Origin: Martinezella tropici
Lineage (GTDB): Bacteria; Pseudomonadota; Alphaproteobacteria; Rhizobiales; Rhizobiaceae
Reading direction: 5' to 3'
Assembly: GCA_000799755.1 (NCBI GenBank)
Contig: JUHI01000007.1
Coordinates: 62,001-126,000, forward strand
Length of the DNA stretch: 64,000 bases
The notes beneath the pieces are model-generated. The model did not search any database, had not been told where the DNA came from, and worked only from the letters and a program-made list of their open reading frames with translations. Below are positions 18,309-26,204 of this stretch, one piece after another. Numbering within the stretch: the stretch's first letter is position 1; every line of letters starts with the position of its first letter. The translations under genes and the position numbers were made by a program.

Positions 18309-19106
18309 TCACCGTGAATCGGCGTCGAGAAAGAAGACATCATCCTCGGCCCGACGGCGATTGATCGTCATGTAAATGACGAGGAAGACGATCGCGGCGA
18401 GGAAGATGAGGCTGGTGACCGTCGTTCCAAACCCCAATCCCCCATATTCGCGCGGCTGGGAAAGCAGATCGCCGAAGGACGCGCCGAGCGGCCGGGTAAA
18501 GATGTAGGCAAGCCAAAAGGCAATGATGCCGTTCAACTTGAAGAAATAATACCCTGCGGCGATCAGCGCGATGATCCCGCCAAAAATGAAGCCTGTCGCC
18601 AAATAGCCGAGGCTGAACTGTTCGGCGACGAGATCACCCGCCGAAGTGCCAAGCGCAAAGGTGAAGAGGATCGCAAGCCAATAAAAGACCTCACGCCGCG
18701 TCGTGACGATCGTATGGATCGACAGAGTCTTCTCGCTGGCATACCAGGCGGCAAAAGTAACGGCGAGCGCGATGCTGAAGGCGATCGTCGTCGTCTGAAG
18801 CGCCACCCCGAAATTGTCGACGAGATTATCGCTTACCAGAGTGCCGACGACGCTGATCATGACGACGGCAAGCCAGTACGACCAGGGCACGTAGCGCTTC
18901 TGCGCGAACTGCATGATCAGGGCGACCGCCAGCAGCGCGCACATGATCGCCGACGTCGCGGATAGACCGAGACCGAGATTGACTGCCAGATAGTCGGCTG
19001 CGGTCTCGCCCATGGTGACCGCCAGAAGCTTGATGATCCAAAAATCGACCGTGACGTCGGGAACCCGGTTCGATGCCGGGGAAGCGGATTGTACTGCAGA
19101 AGGCAT
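18309..19106 (-). CDS. COG4705/DUF347-type membrane protein
   Basis: Membrane protein of 265 residues with about eight transmembrane helices. Four internal repeats each carry a G-x-x-x-x-D motif (GETAADYL at 33, GTLVSDNL at 88, GTSAGDLV at 153, GASFGDLL at 208), the mark of the DUF347 repeat. The family is often annotated as a putative manganese or membrane-anchored protein, but its function is not established. The start at 19106 follows a GGAGG. It lies in the same orientation as the small periplasmic protein 39 bp upstream, so they may be cotranscribed. Confidence 0.85.
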   Translation of the reverse strand: MPSAVQSASPASNRVPDVTVDFWIIKLLAVTMGETAADYLAVNLGLGLSATSAIMCALLAVALIMQFAQKRYVPWSYWLAVVMISVVGTLVSDNLVDNFGVALQTTTIAFSIALAVTFAAWYASEKTLSIHTIVTTRREVFYWLAILFTFALGTSAGDLVAEQFSLGYLATGFIFGGIIALIAAGYYFFKLNGIIAFWLAYIFTRPLGASFGDLLSQPREYGGLGFGTTVTSLIFLAAIVFLVIYMTINRRRAEDDVFFLDADSR

Positions 19107-19145
19107 TGTTTCCTCCTTCGTTCTGGATGAGCTGCGCGCCGATCC

Positions 19146-19400
19146 TCACTTGCCAAGTATCTTCAGGGCCTGATTGAAGAATTCATCGGCTCGCTTGTCG
19201 TCGTCTGCGTTGCAGCGCTCGATTCCCTTCGCTTCGAGATCGGAGATTTTCGCCTTGTCCGCATCGCTGGGCTTGGCGGCGGCTTCCGCGGCTCGCAACT
19301 GCTTCAGCAACTCTTCGCACGGCACGCTTGCAGCCCGCGCGGTGTTTGCCGCGTAGATACCGGCCGCGAGCACGGAGACTGCGAGAATGAGATTCTTCAT
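19146..19400 (-). CDS. Small periplasmic protein (84 aa)
   Basis: An 84-residue exported protein of unknown function. Residues 1-24 are a signal peptide ending in NTARA-A. The mature part is helical and charged, with two cysteines (CEELL and GIERC) that could form a disulfide in the periplasm. I chose the ATG at 19400, preceded by AGGA, over a longer frame starting at 19634 that would bury the signal peptide. A copy of the candidate operator lies about 95 bp upstream, so expression is probably controlled by the nearby two-component system. The COG4705 gene follows. Confidence 0.78.
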   Translation of the reverse strand: MKNLILAVSVLAAGIYAANTARAASVPCEELLKQLRAAEAAAKPSDADKAKISDLEAKGIERCNADDDKRADEFFNQALKILGK

Positions 19401-19714
19401 CGGAATTGTCCTGTTGATCGATGGTTGCGAGACGCTCTCAATGGAGCGCGCAGTCAGAGCTAAGCTCCAATTCTCGCCCTCACCTGTCCGGCAGCTTACA
19501 GTTTCGTAAACTTGCCCTGGCGATGGCGGCAGCTTCGCCGAACCGATATCACGATGAGACCGGCGGCCTGACGGTCGACCGCTGCTTCCGAACGCACGGA
19601 AATTCAGCGTCACTTCAAGATCACGCGCTAACAAGGCGCCATGCGGCGCTGCAACTGAAATGATCGGCTGGATCGGCGCGCTGTTGAAGATCGTTTATCG
19701 GAGAAGGCAAAACA
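19401..19714. other. Divergent promoter region of the 84-aa gene and the O-antigen ligase-like gene
   Basis: 314 bp without a gene. It contains the operator-like 14-mer at 19496-19509. Confidence 0.5.
19496..19509 (-). promoter_or_regulatory. Candidate response-regulator operator, copy 3
   Basis: On the minus strand this reads TTACGAAACTGTAA, identical in 12 of 14 positions to the copy in front of the response regulator and in the same orientation relative to its gene (about 95 bp upstream of the ATG). Confidence 0.5.
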
Positions 19715-21130
19715 ATGATCGACCAGGCGCGGCTCCCCGGCTCGACCTCCAATTCAGACCGATATTGGGCGTTTGTGATCGATGCGCTCTGGCTCGTCAT
19801 CATGTCGGCCTCCCTGATCGAGAGCTATGCCTATCGCTATGCCGGCATACCCCTCCTGGTGATCTCTCTCGTTTTCTATGCCCGGTCCTCGCCGCGACCG
19901 CCGATTGATTGGCGCGGCTGGCTTTGCATAGCATGGGGGACATATGCCTTCCTGCGGTTTGCCCTGCAATTCGCGCTCGAAAGCGATCATCCGGTCGGCG
20001 ATCGCGACGTGCTTTTCCTGATGCCTCTGATCTTTCCGCCCTTGGCCTACGGTCTCTTTCTCGTTTGGTCCGACCTGGAAAAGCTCATCGCCATCTATTT
20101 CGGCGTCGCCCTTCTCATCCTGCTTTGGCAAACCCCCATTGCCGCCATTGCCGAGGGCAGAACCGTCATTCCCTTGATCCAGCACAACCAGATCCATGGT
20201 GCCGTCTGCTGCGGCATGATCTTCATCGGCGCCGTATTCTGGCTGCTCCATTATCTCACGGAGCCGTCCGCCAGCCGCATGATGCGGCTTTACGCTTCAG
20301 TGCTGTCACCGCTGATCTGTGTGCTTTGCCTGCTCGGAATTTATGGATCGAAGTCAAAGGGGGTCTGGCTCTCGCTGATACCGGTCTTGCCGATAATCGC
20401 CTTTCTGATACTGCGCAGCCTGAAGCCGAGGCTAGCAATCGTCACTCTCCTTGCTTCCTGCGTCCTGCTTGCCGGCGGCGTCTATGCCGTCAGGGATAAT
20501 ATCGAGCGCACCGCCGGGCCTACCGTGACAGCAACGATTGCCATGTTCAGGGACGCCGAAACCACCGAACCCGTCGGCCAGGCCGTCTCACGGTCGATAA
20601 CGAACGACAACACGCCGATCGCCATGAGCGCACGGCTTCAACTCTGGGCAAATGCCTGGGAGCTTTTCTCCGCCGCGCCGCTCTTTGGTTGGGGAAGCGA
20701 GTGGCTCACGCTCTGGCCGCATACCCGTTATCCCAATGCCGGCTACACCTTCATGCATAACGGCTATCTCGAAATCCTCATCCGCCACGGTCTTTTCGGC
20801 GCGGCGGTCTTCGCCGCGATGCTGGCATGCTTTTGCGCCAGCATCTGGCGCGCGGCATCGATGGGCATCATCCCGAAACAGGCCATGTTCGCCTATTTTC
20901 TGATACTGTTCTTCTTCAGCCTGACCATTCTCAGCAATTCGAACAATCGCCTGGTCAGCGGAGAAAGCCTGTCGATCCTGACCGCCGCCTTCGCGCTGGC
21001 CTGCCAGCTCAAAATCCGCGCCGAAGCGAACATTCATCCGCTCCGCGCCGAAGAGCCGCAGCCTAGCCGCAATCAAGCCGCGCACACATCCGTTGCAAGC
21101 CGACACGGCGGCGGCGCTCTCGCCGTATGA
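19715..21130 (+). CDS. O-antigen ligase/Wzy-type membrane protein
   Basis: Polytopic inner-membrane protein of 471 residues with about 10-12 hydrophobic segments and one larger periplasmic loop (about 265-340). The loop ends in the Wzy_C pattern LFGWGSEW ... HNGYLEILIRHGLFG, typical of O-antigen ligases and polymerases, in which a conserved His/Arg-containing loop acts. It could ligate O-polysaccharide to lipid A-core or polymerise another surface glycan. AAGGC precedes the ATG. It is divergent from the 84-aa gene and ends about 165 bp before the tRNA. Confidence 0.82.
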   Translation: MIDQARLPGSTSNSDRYWAFVIDALWLVIMSASLIESYAYRYAGIPLLVISLVFYARSSPRPPIDWRGWLCIAWGTYAFLRFALQFALESDHPVGDRDVLFLMPLIFPPLAYGLFLVWSDLEKLIAIYFGVALLILLWQTPIAAIAEGRTVIPLIQHNQIHGAVCCGMIFIGAVFWLLHYLTEPSASRMMRLYASVLSPLICVLCLLGIYGSKSKGVWLSLIPVLPIIAFLILRSLKPRLAIVTLLASCVLLAGGVYAVRDNIERTAGPTVTATIAMFRDAETTEPVGQAVSRSITNDNTPIAMSARLQLWANAWELFSAAPLFGWGSEWLTLWPHTRYPNAGYTFMHNGYLEILIRHGLFGAAVFAAMLACFCASIWRAASMGIIPKQAMFAYFLILFFFSLTILSNSNNRLVSGESLSILTAAFALACQLKIRAEANIHPLRAEEPQPSRNQAAHTSVASRHGGGALAV

Positions 21131-21296
21131 GTCCGTCCGAAGCCGAGGTTTTCATGATGGATTTCGGGATATTAACGGCGATATTCTCCCAGCCGACCGC
21201 CACCGACATTGGGTCGAAGCGAATTCCGCCCGAGGTTGTCACCTATCTCCTAGGTACGAACAGTTGCCTATGTCTTCGGCATGGACATTGAGAGAA

Positions 21297-21372
21297 TGGT
21301 GGGCCCGGAGGGACTCGAACCCCCAACCAAGCGGTTATGAGCCGCCGGCTCTAACCATTGAGCTACAGGCCC
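21297..21372 (-). tRNA. tRNA-Ile2 (anticodon CAU, lysidine type)
   Basis: Cloverleaf of 76 nt including encoded CCA. The acceptor pairs GGGCCTG with CGGGCCC (one G-T wobble). U8-A9 precede a D-arm AGCTCAATGGTTAGAGC, the anticodon stem GCGG/CCGC encloses CTCATAA (anticodon CAT), and the T-arm has GGTTCGAGTCC. The anticodon arm and variable region match the minor isoleucine tRNA read as Ile after TilS adds lysidine, more than initiator or elongator Met tRNAs. Confidence 0.9.
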
Positions 21373-21535
21373 CAGCGCAAGAAAACGGGTTGCGCTTGCG
21401 ACTCCGGAGCAATGGTTCCCCGGAGCCGAGTTGGCTCTAGCCTAATTTCTCTTTTCGGACAAGGGACTGCCGTAATACCTTCACAATCAATCCGCAAAAG
21501 CGGATCTCGAGGGATCATCAACCAAGGAACGAACC

Positions 21536-22279
21536 ATGCTTCTGACGAAAACCAGAGATTTTACTCTTGCCGCTCTTGTCAGCGCCACTTTCTTCGTACC
21601 CGCGGCTGCGGCCTTTGCTGAAGATGCCAAGCCGCGCGAGGCCGTCATCACCGTCACCGGCGAGGGACATGCGGCTGTCGCGCCGGATGTGGCCGTGGTC
21701 ACGCTTGCCGTCGTTCAGCAGGCCAAAGCCGCCCAGGATGCGCTCGACCAGAACAACAAGGCCATGGGCGCCGTGCTCGCCACCTTGAAGGAAAGCGGCA
21801 TTGCCGAGCGCGATCTGCAGACCTCGGGCTTTTCCATTCAGCCGCAATATACCTATCCGAACGACAAGGACGGCCATACCCAGCCGCCGGTCCTGAGCGG
21901 CTATCAGGTGACGAACGGTCTGACGGTTCGCGTGCGTGATCTTTCCAAGCTCGGCGGCCTGCTCGATCAGGCGGTCAAGCTCGGCGTCAACCAGGGCGGC
22001 AACATCGAATTCACCAACGACAAGCCGGATGCGGCGCTCGAAGAAGCACGCAAGAAGGCCGTCGCCGATGCCGCCGCCAAGGCGAAGACGCTGACGGACG
22101 CCGCCGGCGTCAAGCTTGGTCGGGTCGTCGCCATCCATGAGGGTGGCATGGTCACGCCGCCGCAGCCCTATATGCGCGCCATGGCCGCATCCGCTCCGAT
22201 GGACAAGGCCGTTCCGGTCGCCAACGGCGAGAACGAATACAATGCATCGGTGAGCATCATCTACTCGATCCAGCAGTAA
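21536..22279 (+). CDS. SIMPL (DUF541) domain periplasmic protein
   Basis: Exported protein of 247 residues. Residues 1-29 are a signal peptide ending AAAFA. The rest is the SIMPL domain: ITVTGEGHAAVAPDVAVV at the start, LKESGIAERDLQTSGFSI in the middle and a C-terminal YNASVSIIYSI strand. The family forms ring-like oligomers in some bacteria and has been linked to membrane integrity and stress, with no catalytic activity shown. AAGGAAC precedes the ATG. It is a single-gene unit closed by the hairpins at 22341-22432. Confidence 0.92.
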   Translation: MLLTKTRDFTLAALVSATFFVPAAAAFAEDAKPREAVITVTGEGHAAVAPDVAVVTLAVVQQAKAAQDALDQNNKAMGAVLATLKESGIAERDLQTSGFSIQPQYTYPNDKDGHTQPPVLSGYQVTNGLTVRVRDLSKLGGLLDQAVKLGVNQGGNIEFTNDKPDAALEEARKKAVADAAAKAKTLTDAAGVKLGRVVAIHEGGMVTPPQPYMRAMAASAPMDKAVPVANGENEYNASVSIIYSIQQ

Positions 22280-22340
22280 CTGAAGCAATTCCAGGAAAAT
22301 TGCGAAGCGGCTTTCCGCCGGGAATTGCGTAAACAATAAG

Positions 22341-22383
22341 TTGGAGCGGTTCTCAGATTCCTGGAAAACTGAACCGCTCCAAA
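22341..22383 (+). terminator. Hairpin downstream of the SIMPL gene
   Basis: Perfect 12-bp inverted repeat TTGGAGCGGTTC / GAACCGCTCCAA around a 19-nt loop, about 60 bp after the SIMPL stop, followed by AAACAAAAC. It may instead be a repeated intergenic hairpin. Confidence 0.5.
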
Positions 22384-22387
22384 ACAA

Positions 22388-22432
22388 AACCGCCCTTCGC
22401 TCAGATCCGATTGAATCGAGCAAAGGGCGGTT
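22388..22432 (+). terminator. Second hairpin downstream of the SIMPL gene
   Basis: AACCGCCCTT...GCTC pairs with GAGC...AAGGGCGGTT around a short loop. It directly follows the first hairpin. No strong T-tract follows. Confidence 0.45.
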
Positions 22433-22471
22433 CCGCGGCCCCCGCCAAAAAGGCGAAAAGGTCAGGACATA

Positions 22472-22499
22472 AAAAACGGGCGCCTCGTGCGCCCGTTTT
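22472..22499 (-). terminator. Rho-independent terminator of the 112-aa exported protein gene
   Basis: On the minus strand a CGGGCGC/GCGCCCG stem is followed by six T residues, starting a few bases after the stop at 22505. Confidence 0.85.
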
Positions 22500-22504
22500 G
22501 CCTA

Positions 22505-22843
22505 TCAGCGGCCCAGAAGCGGGCAACCACGAACATTGGCGAACATCATCGTATCGGGACCACGACGGCCAAAGCCATCGACGATGACACGGCGCGGCGT
22601 CACATCCACCACGCGGGCACGGCGCAGACCATAGCTGCGGGCGACGTCCACAGCCTGGCGCGGATCGCAGCCACGGCGATCAAAGCGCGGCGGCGGACGA
22701 TCGTAATCCGGCGGTGGCGGGCGATGACGGCCCGGACCGACGTAAATATCCGCACCCTGCGCAGCGGCAAAATCCGCCGTGCCTGACAACGCAGTCACTG
22801 CGACGCAGGCGGCGACCCCCAACTTTGCCAGCATTTGTCTCAT
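22505..22843 (-). CDS. Small exported protein, member A of a tandem paralogous pair
   Basis: Protein of 112 residues, start set at the ATG at 22843 because GGAGAA precedes it and it opens a signal peptide (MRQMLAKLGVAACVAVTALSG, cleavage near AAAQG). A proline/arginine-rich linker follows, then a conserved module: Cys, AVDVARSYGLRRARVVDV, TPRRVIVDGFGRRGPD and a final GCPLLGR. The two Cys could pair in the periplasm. The next gene (101 aa) carries the same module. Function unknown; I infer a small periplasmic or surface protein. A strong terminator follows. Confidence 0.8.
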   Translation of the reverse strand: MRQMLAKLGVAACVAVTALSGTADFAAAQGADIYVGPGRHRPPPPDYDRPPPRFDRRGCDPRQAVDVARSYGLRRARVVDVTPRRVIVDGFGRRGPDTMMFANVRGCPLLGR

Positions 22844-23018
22844 TGTGTTCTCCATGAAGCAGAAGGCTTCTCTCATGTCTGCAATATTTGCGAAGCGAAT
22901 ACCCGAGAGGTAACGGCGCAACGCTGAATGAGCCCAGAATCGGCCATTCATCCACTATTCAGCTACAATGAACGCTAAAGGGAAACCAGATAACCGAACA
23001 TACCACAACATAAAAAAT

Positions 23019-23047
23019 AAAGCCGCCTTCCTTTCGGAGGCGGCTTC
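23019..23047 (-). terminator. Rho-independent terminator of the 101-aa exported protein gene
   Basis: Stem AAGCCGCC/GGCGGCTT on the minus strand followed by TTATTTTTTAT, about 40 bp after the stop at 23090. Confidence 0.85.
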
Positions 23048-23089
23048 GAATCCATCGAATAGATGTGGAAAACTCAGGGACTGCTGTGA

Positions 23090-23395
23090 TCAGCGGCGGA
23101 TCAGCGGGCAGCCCGGCGCATTCGCGAAGACGATGCGGTCGGGACCACGACGGCCGAAACCTTCGACAACAACGCGGCGCGGCGTGATATTGTCGATGCG
23201 TGCGCGGCGCAGGCCCATATCCCGTGCCTTCTGGACGGCAAAGCCCGGCGAGCAGGCGCGACCGCGCGGATGGTCATAGCGAGCCTGCTGAACACCCGGA
23301 TGAAAATCGTTGGCCGATGCGGTGACGGCGGTAGCCGAAATGGCGCCGAGCGCGATTATGGCTGCAATACCTGCCTTGGCGAAAAGATTGGTCAT
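23090..23395 (-). CDS. Small exported protein, member B of a tandem paralogous pair
   Basis: Protein of 101 residues with a signal peptide (cleavage near TASAN) and a perfect AAGGAG site before its ATG. Its C-terminal 60 residues repeat the module of the neighbouring gene: CSPGFAVQKARDMGLRRARI, ITPRRVVVEGFGRRGPD, FANAPGCPLIRR. The Pro-rich linker of the other copy is missing. The pair lies in tandem on the same strand, each with its own terminator, which points to local duplication followed by separate regulation. No function is known to me. Confidence 0.82.
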   Translation of the reverse strand: MTNLFAKAGIAAIIALGAISATAVTASANDFHPGVQQARYDHPRGRACSPGFAVQKARDMGLRRARIDNITPRRVVVEGFGRRGPDRIVFANAPGCPLIRR

Positions 23396-23572
23396 GGTGT
23401 TTCTCCTTCAAATCCTTGCTGCGGATCGTTGCAATCCCGTTATCGGCCCTGCCATCGGCAACGCCTTGGGATTGAGCTCACGTTAGGTCAGCAAAGCTGA
23501 ACCGAACGCGAATTGGCCGTTCAGATTGTATTCATGACGGTTAACAACCGGTTGACACAAGGCGCGAGAAGT

Positions 23573-23998
23573 TCAAGCGGAGAAATGCAGCACGATTTCG
23601 CGGCGATGCGGCCGGTCGCGATGCTCGAATAGATAGATGCCCTGCCAGGTGCCGAGCGCCAGCCTGCCATTCATCACCGGAATGCCGATCGAGACCTGCA
23701 TCAACGCGGCCTTGATATGCGCCGGCATATCGTCGGGCCCCTCCATCGTGTGCACGATCCAGCGCATCGACGGATCGGACGATGGCGGCACCAACCGGCC
23801 GAAGAAGGCCTTGAGATCGGTCTTCACATCGGGATCGGCATTTTCCTGGATGAGCAGGGAGCAGGAAGTATGGCGCACGAAGACGGTCAGAAGCCCCTCG
23901 CCGCCGGCAGCCGCAGCACGGACGAACTCCGCCGCCTTTTCGGTGAATTCGTAGAGCCCCTGGCCGTGGGTAGGAAGCGTGACAACGGTCTGCGGCAT
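23573..23998 (-). CDS. YjbQ/UPF0047 family protein
   Basis: A 141-residue cytoplasmic protein of the YjbQ family, small trimeric proteins reported to have weak thiamine-phosphate synthase activity. The family signature is visible: FVRHTSCSLLIQENADPDV near residue 41 and GTWQGIYLFEHRDRPHRRE near the C-terminus, including conserved His and Glu that bind metal. Length is normal for the family. It is transcribed alone. Confidence 0.92.
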   Translation of the reverse strand: MPQTVVTLPTHGQGLYEFTEKAAEFVRAAAAGGEGLLTVFVRHTSCSLLIQENADPDVKTDLKAFFGRLVPPSSDPSMRWIVHTMEGPDDMPAHIKAALMQVSIGIPVMNGRLALGTWQGIYLFEHRDRPHRREIVLHFSA

Positions 23999-24081
23999 GG
24001 CATTCCCCGAACATGGCGATGGCGATCCGCATCAGGTCGGGCGCTATGGCCGGATTGTCAAGCCCGGCCACTGCTTCGAGC

Positions 24082-24435
24082 CTATAGCGCAATGACGATC
24101 TTGAAGCCGCCATAGATCAGACGTTTGCCGTCAAAGGGCATGTTTGCCATGTCCTCCTTCAAGCGCGGATCAGCCATGACCTTCGCCAATACGGCGTCGC
24201 GGCTGTCCCGCGATTCATAGGTGATCCAGGAAAACACCACGACCTCGTCTTCCTTCGCCTGCACGGCACGCGGAAAAGATGTGAGTTCACCATAGGGCAC
24301 ATCGTCGCCGATTGCTTCGACATAGCTGAGTGCGCCATGTTCCCGCCAGACATCGCCGGCCCTGCGCGCTTGCGCCTTGTATAATTCAATCTTGTCTTTC
24401 GGCACGGCAAGAATGAAACCGTCGACATAGGACAT
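24082..24435 (-). CDS. DUF1428 family protein
   Basis: A 117-residue protein of the ferredoxin-like (dimeric alpha-beta barrel) DUF1428 group. It starts MSYVDGFILAVPKDK and contains VVVFSWITYESRDSRDAV and MPFDGKRLIYGGFK, as is typical. I moved the start to the ATG at 24435, preceded by GGAGG, discarding a 48-residue extension. Function is unknown. It is divergent from the GNAT gene. Confidence 0.9.
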   Translation of the reverse strand: MSYVDGFILAVPKDKIELYKAQARRAGDVWREHGALSYVEAIGDDVPYGELTSFPRAVQAKEDEVVVFSWITYESRDSRDAVLAKVMADPRLKEDMANMPFDGKRLIYGGFKIVIAL

Positions 24436-24578
24436 TTCGGCCTCCTCTGTTCTATGTTCACCTTTAAAGGACGATCGACCGCGGCCAGATCCGACATTGG
24501 CGGCAGAATTTCTCCGCACGCCTTCCGGTTGGTCGGAACGGAAACGAATGCGCCGATGGATCATATGAAGGAATATCA

Positions 24579-24971
24579 ATGACGATAGAATACAAGAATG
24601 ATCCGAAGCTCGGAAATGAGGCGCTCAATGCCCTTTGGGCGGCCGCGTGGAGCAGTCCCTCCCGGCGCGATTTCCAGCCCATTCTTTCCCGAAGCCTCGG
24701 CCATGTCGGCGCGTTTGCGGGCACCAGTCTGGTCGGCTTCATCAATATCGCCTGGGATGGCGGCATCCACGCATTCATTCTCGACACCTGCGTTGATCCG
24801 GCATTTCGGCGCAGAGGCATCGCGAGCGCTCTCGTTGAACGAGCGAAGAACCTCGCCCGCGAGCGCGGCGCGGAATGGCTGCATGTCGATTTCGAACCGC
24901 ATCTTGGCAGCTTTTATCGAAAGTGCGGCTTTGCGCCCACCGAGGCCGGCCTCATTCGCCTGCGCGACTGA
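24579..24971 (+). CDS. GNAT family N-acetyltransferase
   Basis: Acetyltransferase of 130 residues. The core GNAT motif A is visible as ILDTCVDPAFRRRGIASALVERAKNLA, where the R-R-x-G-I/A loop binds acetyl-CoA, followed by LHVDFEPHLGSFYRKCGFAPTEAGLIRL. AAGGA precedes the ATG. The acceptor cannot be predicted. It converges with the LysR gene. Confidence 0.9.
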   Translation: MTIEYKNDPKLGNEALNALWAAAWSSPSRRDFQPILSRSLGHVGAFAGTSLVGFINIAWDGGIHAFILDTCVDPAFRRRGIASALVERAKNLARERGAEWLHVDFEPHLGSFYRKCGFAPTEAGLIRLRD

Positions 24972-24985
24972 CGGGCCGTCTTATG

Positions 24986-25912
24986 CTAGTTTGTCACGCG
25001 GCTTTGCGAGAGCAACCAGCTGCGAAACAGCGCCGCGGCCGGATTGAGCAAGGCATTCGGCGGATAGACCAGATTGTAGCTGACAGCGGCCGACTGCACC
25101 TCGACAAAGCACCTGACCAGCTTCTTCTCGGCGAGATCGCGTGCCACCAGCGAGCTGCGAACGAGCGCGAAACCCCGCCCCTGCCGGCACGCCTCCAGCA
25201 TCTCGGCGAAGGAATCGAACAAAGGCGCCTCATCGACCGCTCGCGCCATATCGAAATGCGGATTTGCTTCACCCTCCAGCCCGCTGGTGATCTGCTCGTA
25301 CCAGCGCTGCCAGTCGAGGATCGTATGACGCATGCCGGCATAGCGCAGGAGCGGAGCCGCCCTTATGGCTTGACGCGGCGGCAGTCGTGCGGACAAGTCG
25401 GGCGAACTGACCACGAATTCTTCATCCGTCAGCAGTTCTTCATGCGCGAGCCCCGCTTCGGCACGACCAAGCCAGATTGCCAGATCGGCTCCACCGGGCT
25501 GAAAATCCGGACGCTGGTAGCCGACCGCGAGTTTCACTTCGGTCTCCGGATAACGCTGGCAGAAATCCGGCAGCCGCATGGCCAGCCACTGGCTGGAAAA
25601 TTCAGGCGAGACGGAGAGCGAGACGCTGCGGACCGAAATGCTCGCGCGCGCCTGATAGAGCGCCGCCTCCAGTTCGGCGATCGTGCCTGAAATCGCAGGG
25701 TGCAGACGCGCGCCCAAGGCTGTCAGCCGTGCGCCATTTCGGCCGCGGTCGAACAATCGTCCGCCGATCCATCCTTCCAGCTGCGCAAGCTGATGGCTGA
25801 CCGCGGTCTGGGTCTGGCCGATGCGCTCCGCAGCACGACCGAAACCGCCGGTCTCGGCGATAGCACAGAATGTCTGAAGCACCGAAAGCGGTGGCAGCGG
25901 TCTCTTTCCCAT
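24986..25912 (-). CDS. LysR-family regulator, GcvA-like
   Basis: LysR-type transcriptional regulator of 308 residues. The N-terminal winged helix is LSVLQTFCAIAETGGFGRAAERIGQTQTAVSHQLAQLE, followed by the linker helix and an effector domain from about residue 92. The start of the effector domain (VRSVSLSVSPEFSSQWLAMRLPDF) resembles the GcvA subgroup. It is divergent from a DUF1127 gene, about 100 bp away, which is a likely target. Confidence 0.92.
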   Translation of the reverse strand: MGKRPLPPLSVLQTFCAIAETGGFGRAAERIGQTQTAVSHQLAQLEGWIGGRLFDRGRNGARLTALGARLHPAISGTIAELEAALYQARASISVRSVSLSVSPEFSSQWLAMRLPDFCQRYPETEVKLAVGYQRPDFQPGGADLAIWLGRAEAGLAHEELLTDEEFVVSSPDLSARLPPRQAIRAAPLLRYAGMRHTILDWQRWYEQITSGLEGEANPHFDMARAVDEAPLFDSFAEMLEACRQGRGFALVRSSLVARDLAEKKLVRCFVEVQSAAVSYNLVYPPNALLNPAAALFRSWLLSQSRVTN

Positions 25913-26009
25913 GAAAATCCCTCATGCCTCACAGCGCAAGGCTTCATTATACATCGCAACTTCTTAGGCGCATCTGTCTACTTCTGAAACGTTGCGAGGC
26001 CAAAGACAG

Positions 26010-26204
26010 ATGAATATTCTTCATGAAGGAGGCTGGAAACGCTGGGTCGAGCGGCTCCTGATCCGACGAGGCGGCATGGAACGCCTATTGCATACGGGAG
26101 GCGGCCGGAAGCGGGACGTCTTGTATCAGGCAAACCGACATCTGCTACGGGATGTAGGACTAAGCGATCTTACGGAACAGGGGCCCATTGACGGGCGTCG
26201 CTAG
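26010..26204 (+). CDS. DUF1127 family small protein
   Basis: A 64-residue protein, start at the ATG at 26010. The C-terminal part NRHLLRDVGLSDLTEQG matches the DUF1127 (YjiS-like) helical motif; the N-terminal half is an Arg-rich amphipathic helix. Some small DUF1127 proteins in alphaproteobacteria affect RNA turnover and phosphate or carbon metabolism; I cannot say whether this one does. It overlaps the convergent MFS stop by four bases. Confidence 0.85.
   Translation: MNILHEGGWKRWVERLLIRRGGMERLLHTGGGRKRDVLYQANRHLLRDVGLSDLTEQGPIDGRR

Noticed and set aside
21297..21372. tRNA gene as a phage or island attachment site
   Set aside because: No integrase and no repeated tRNA end was seen nearby.
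22341..22432. CRISPR-like repeats after the SIMPL gene
   Set aside because: They are two different hairpins, not regularly spaced direct repeats.
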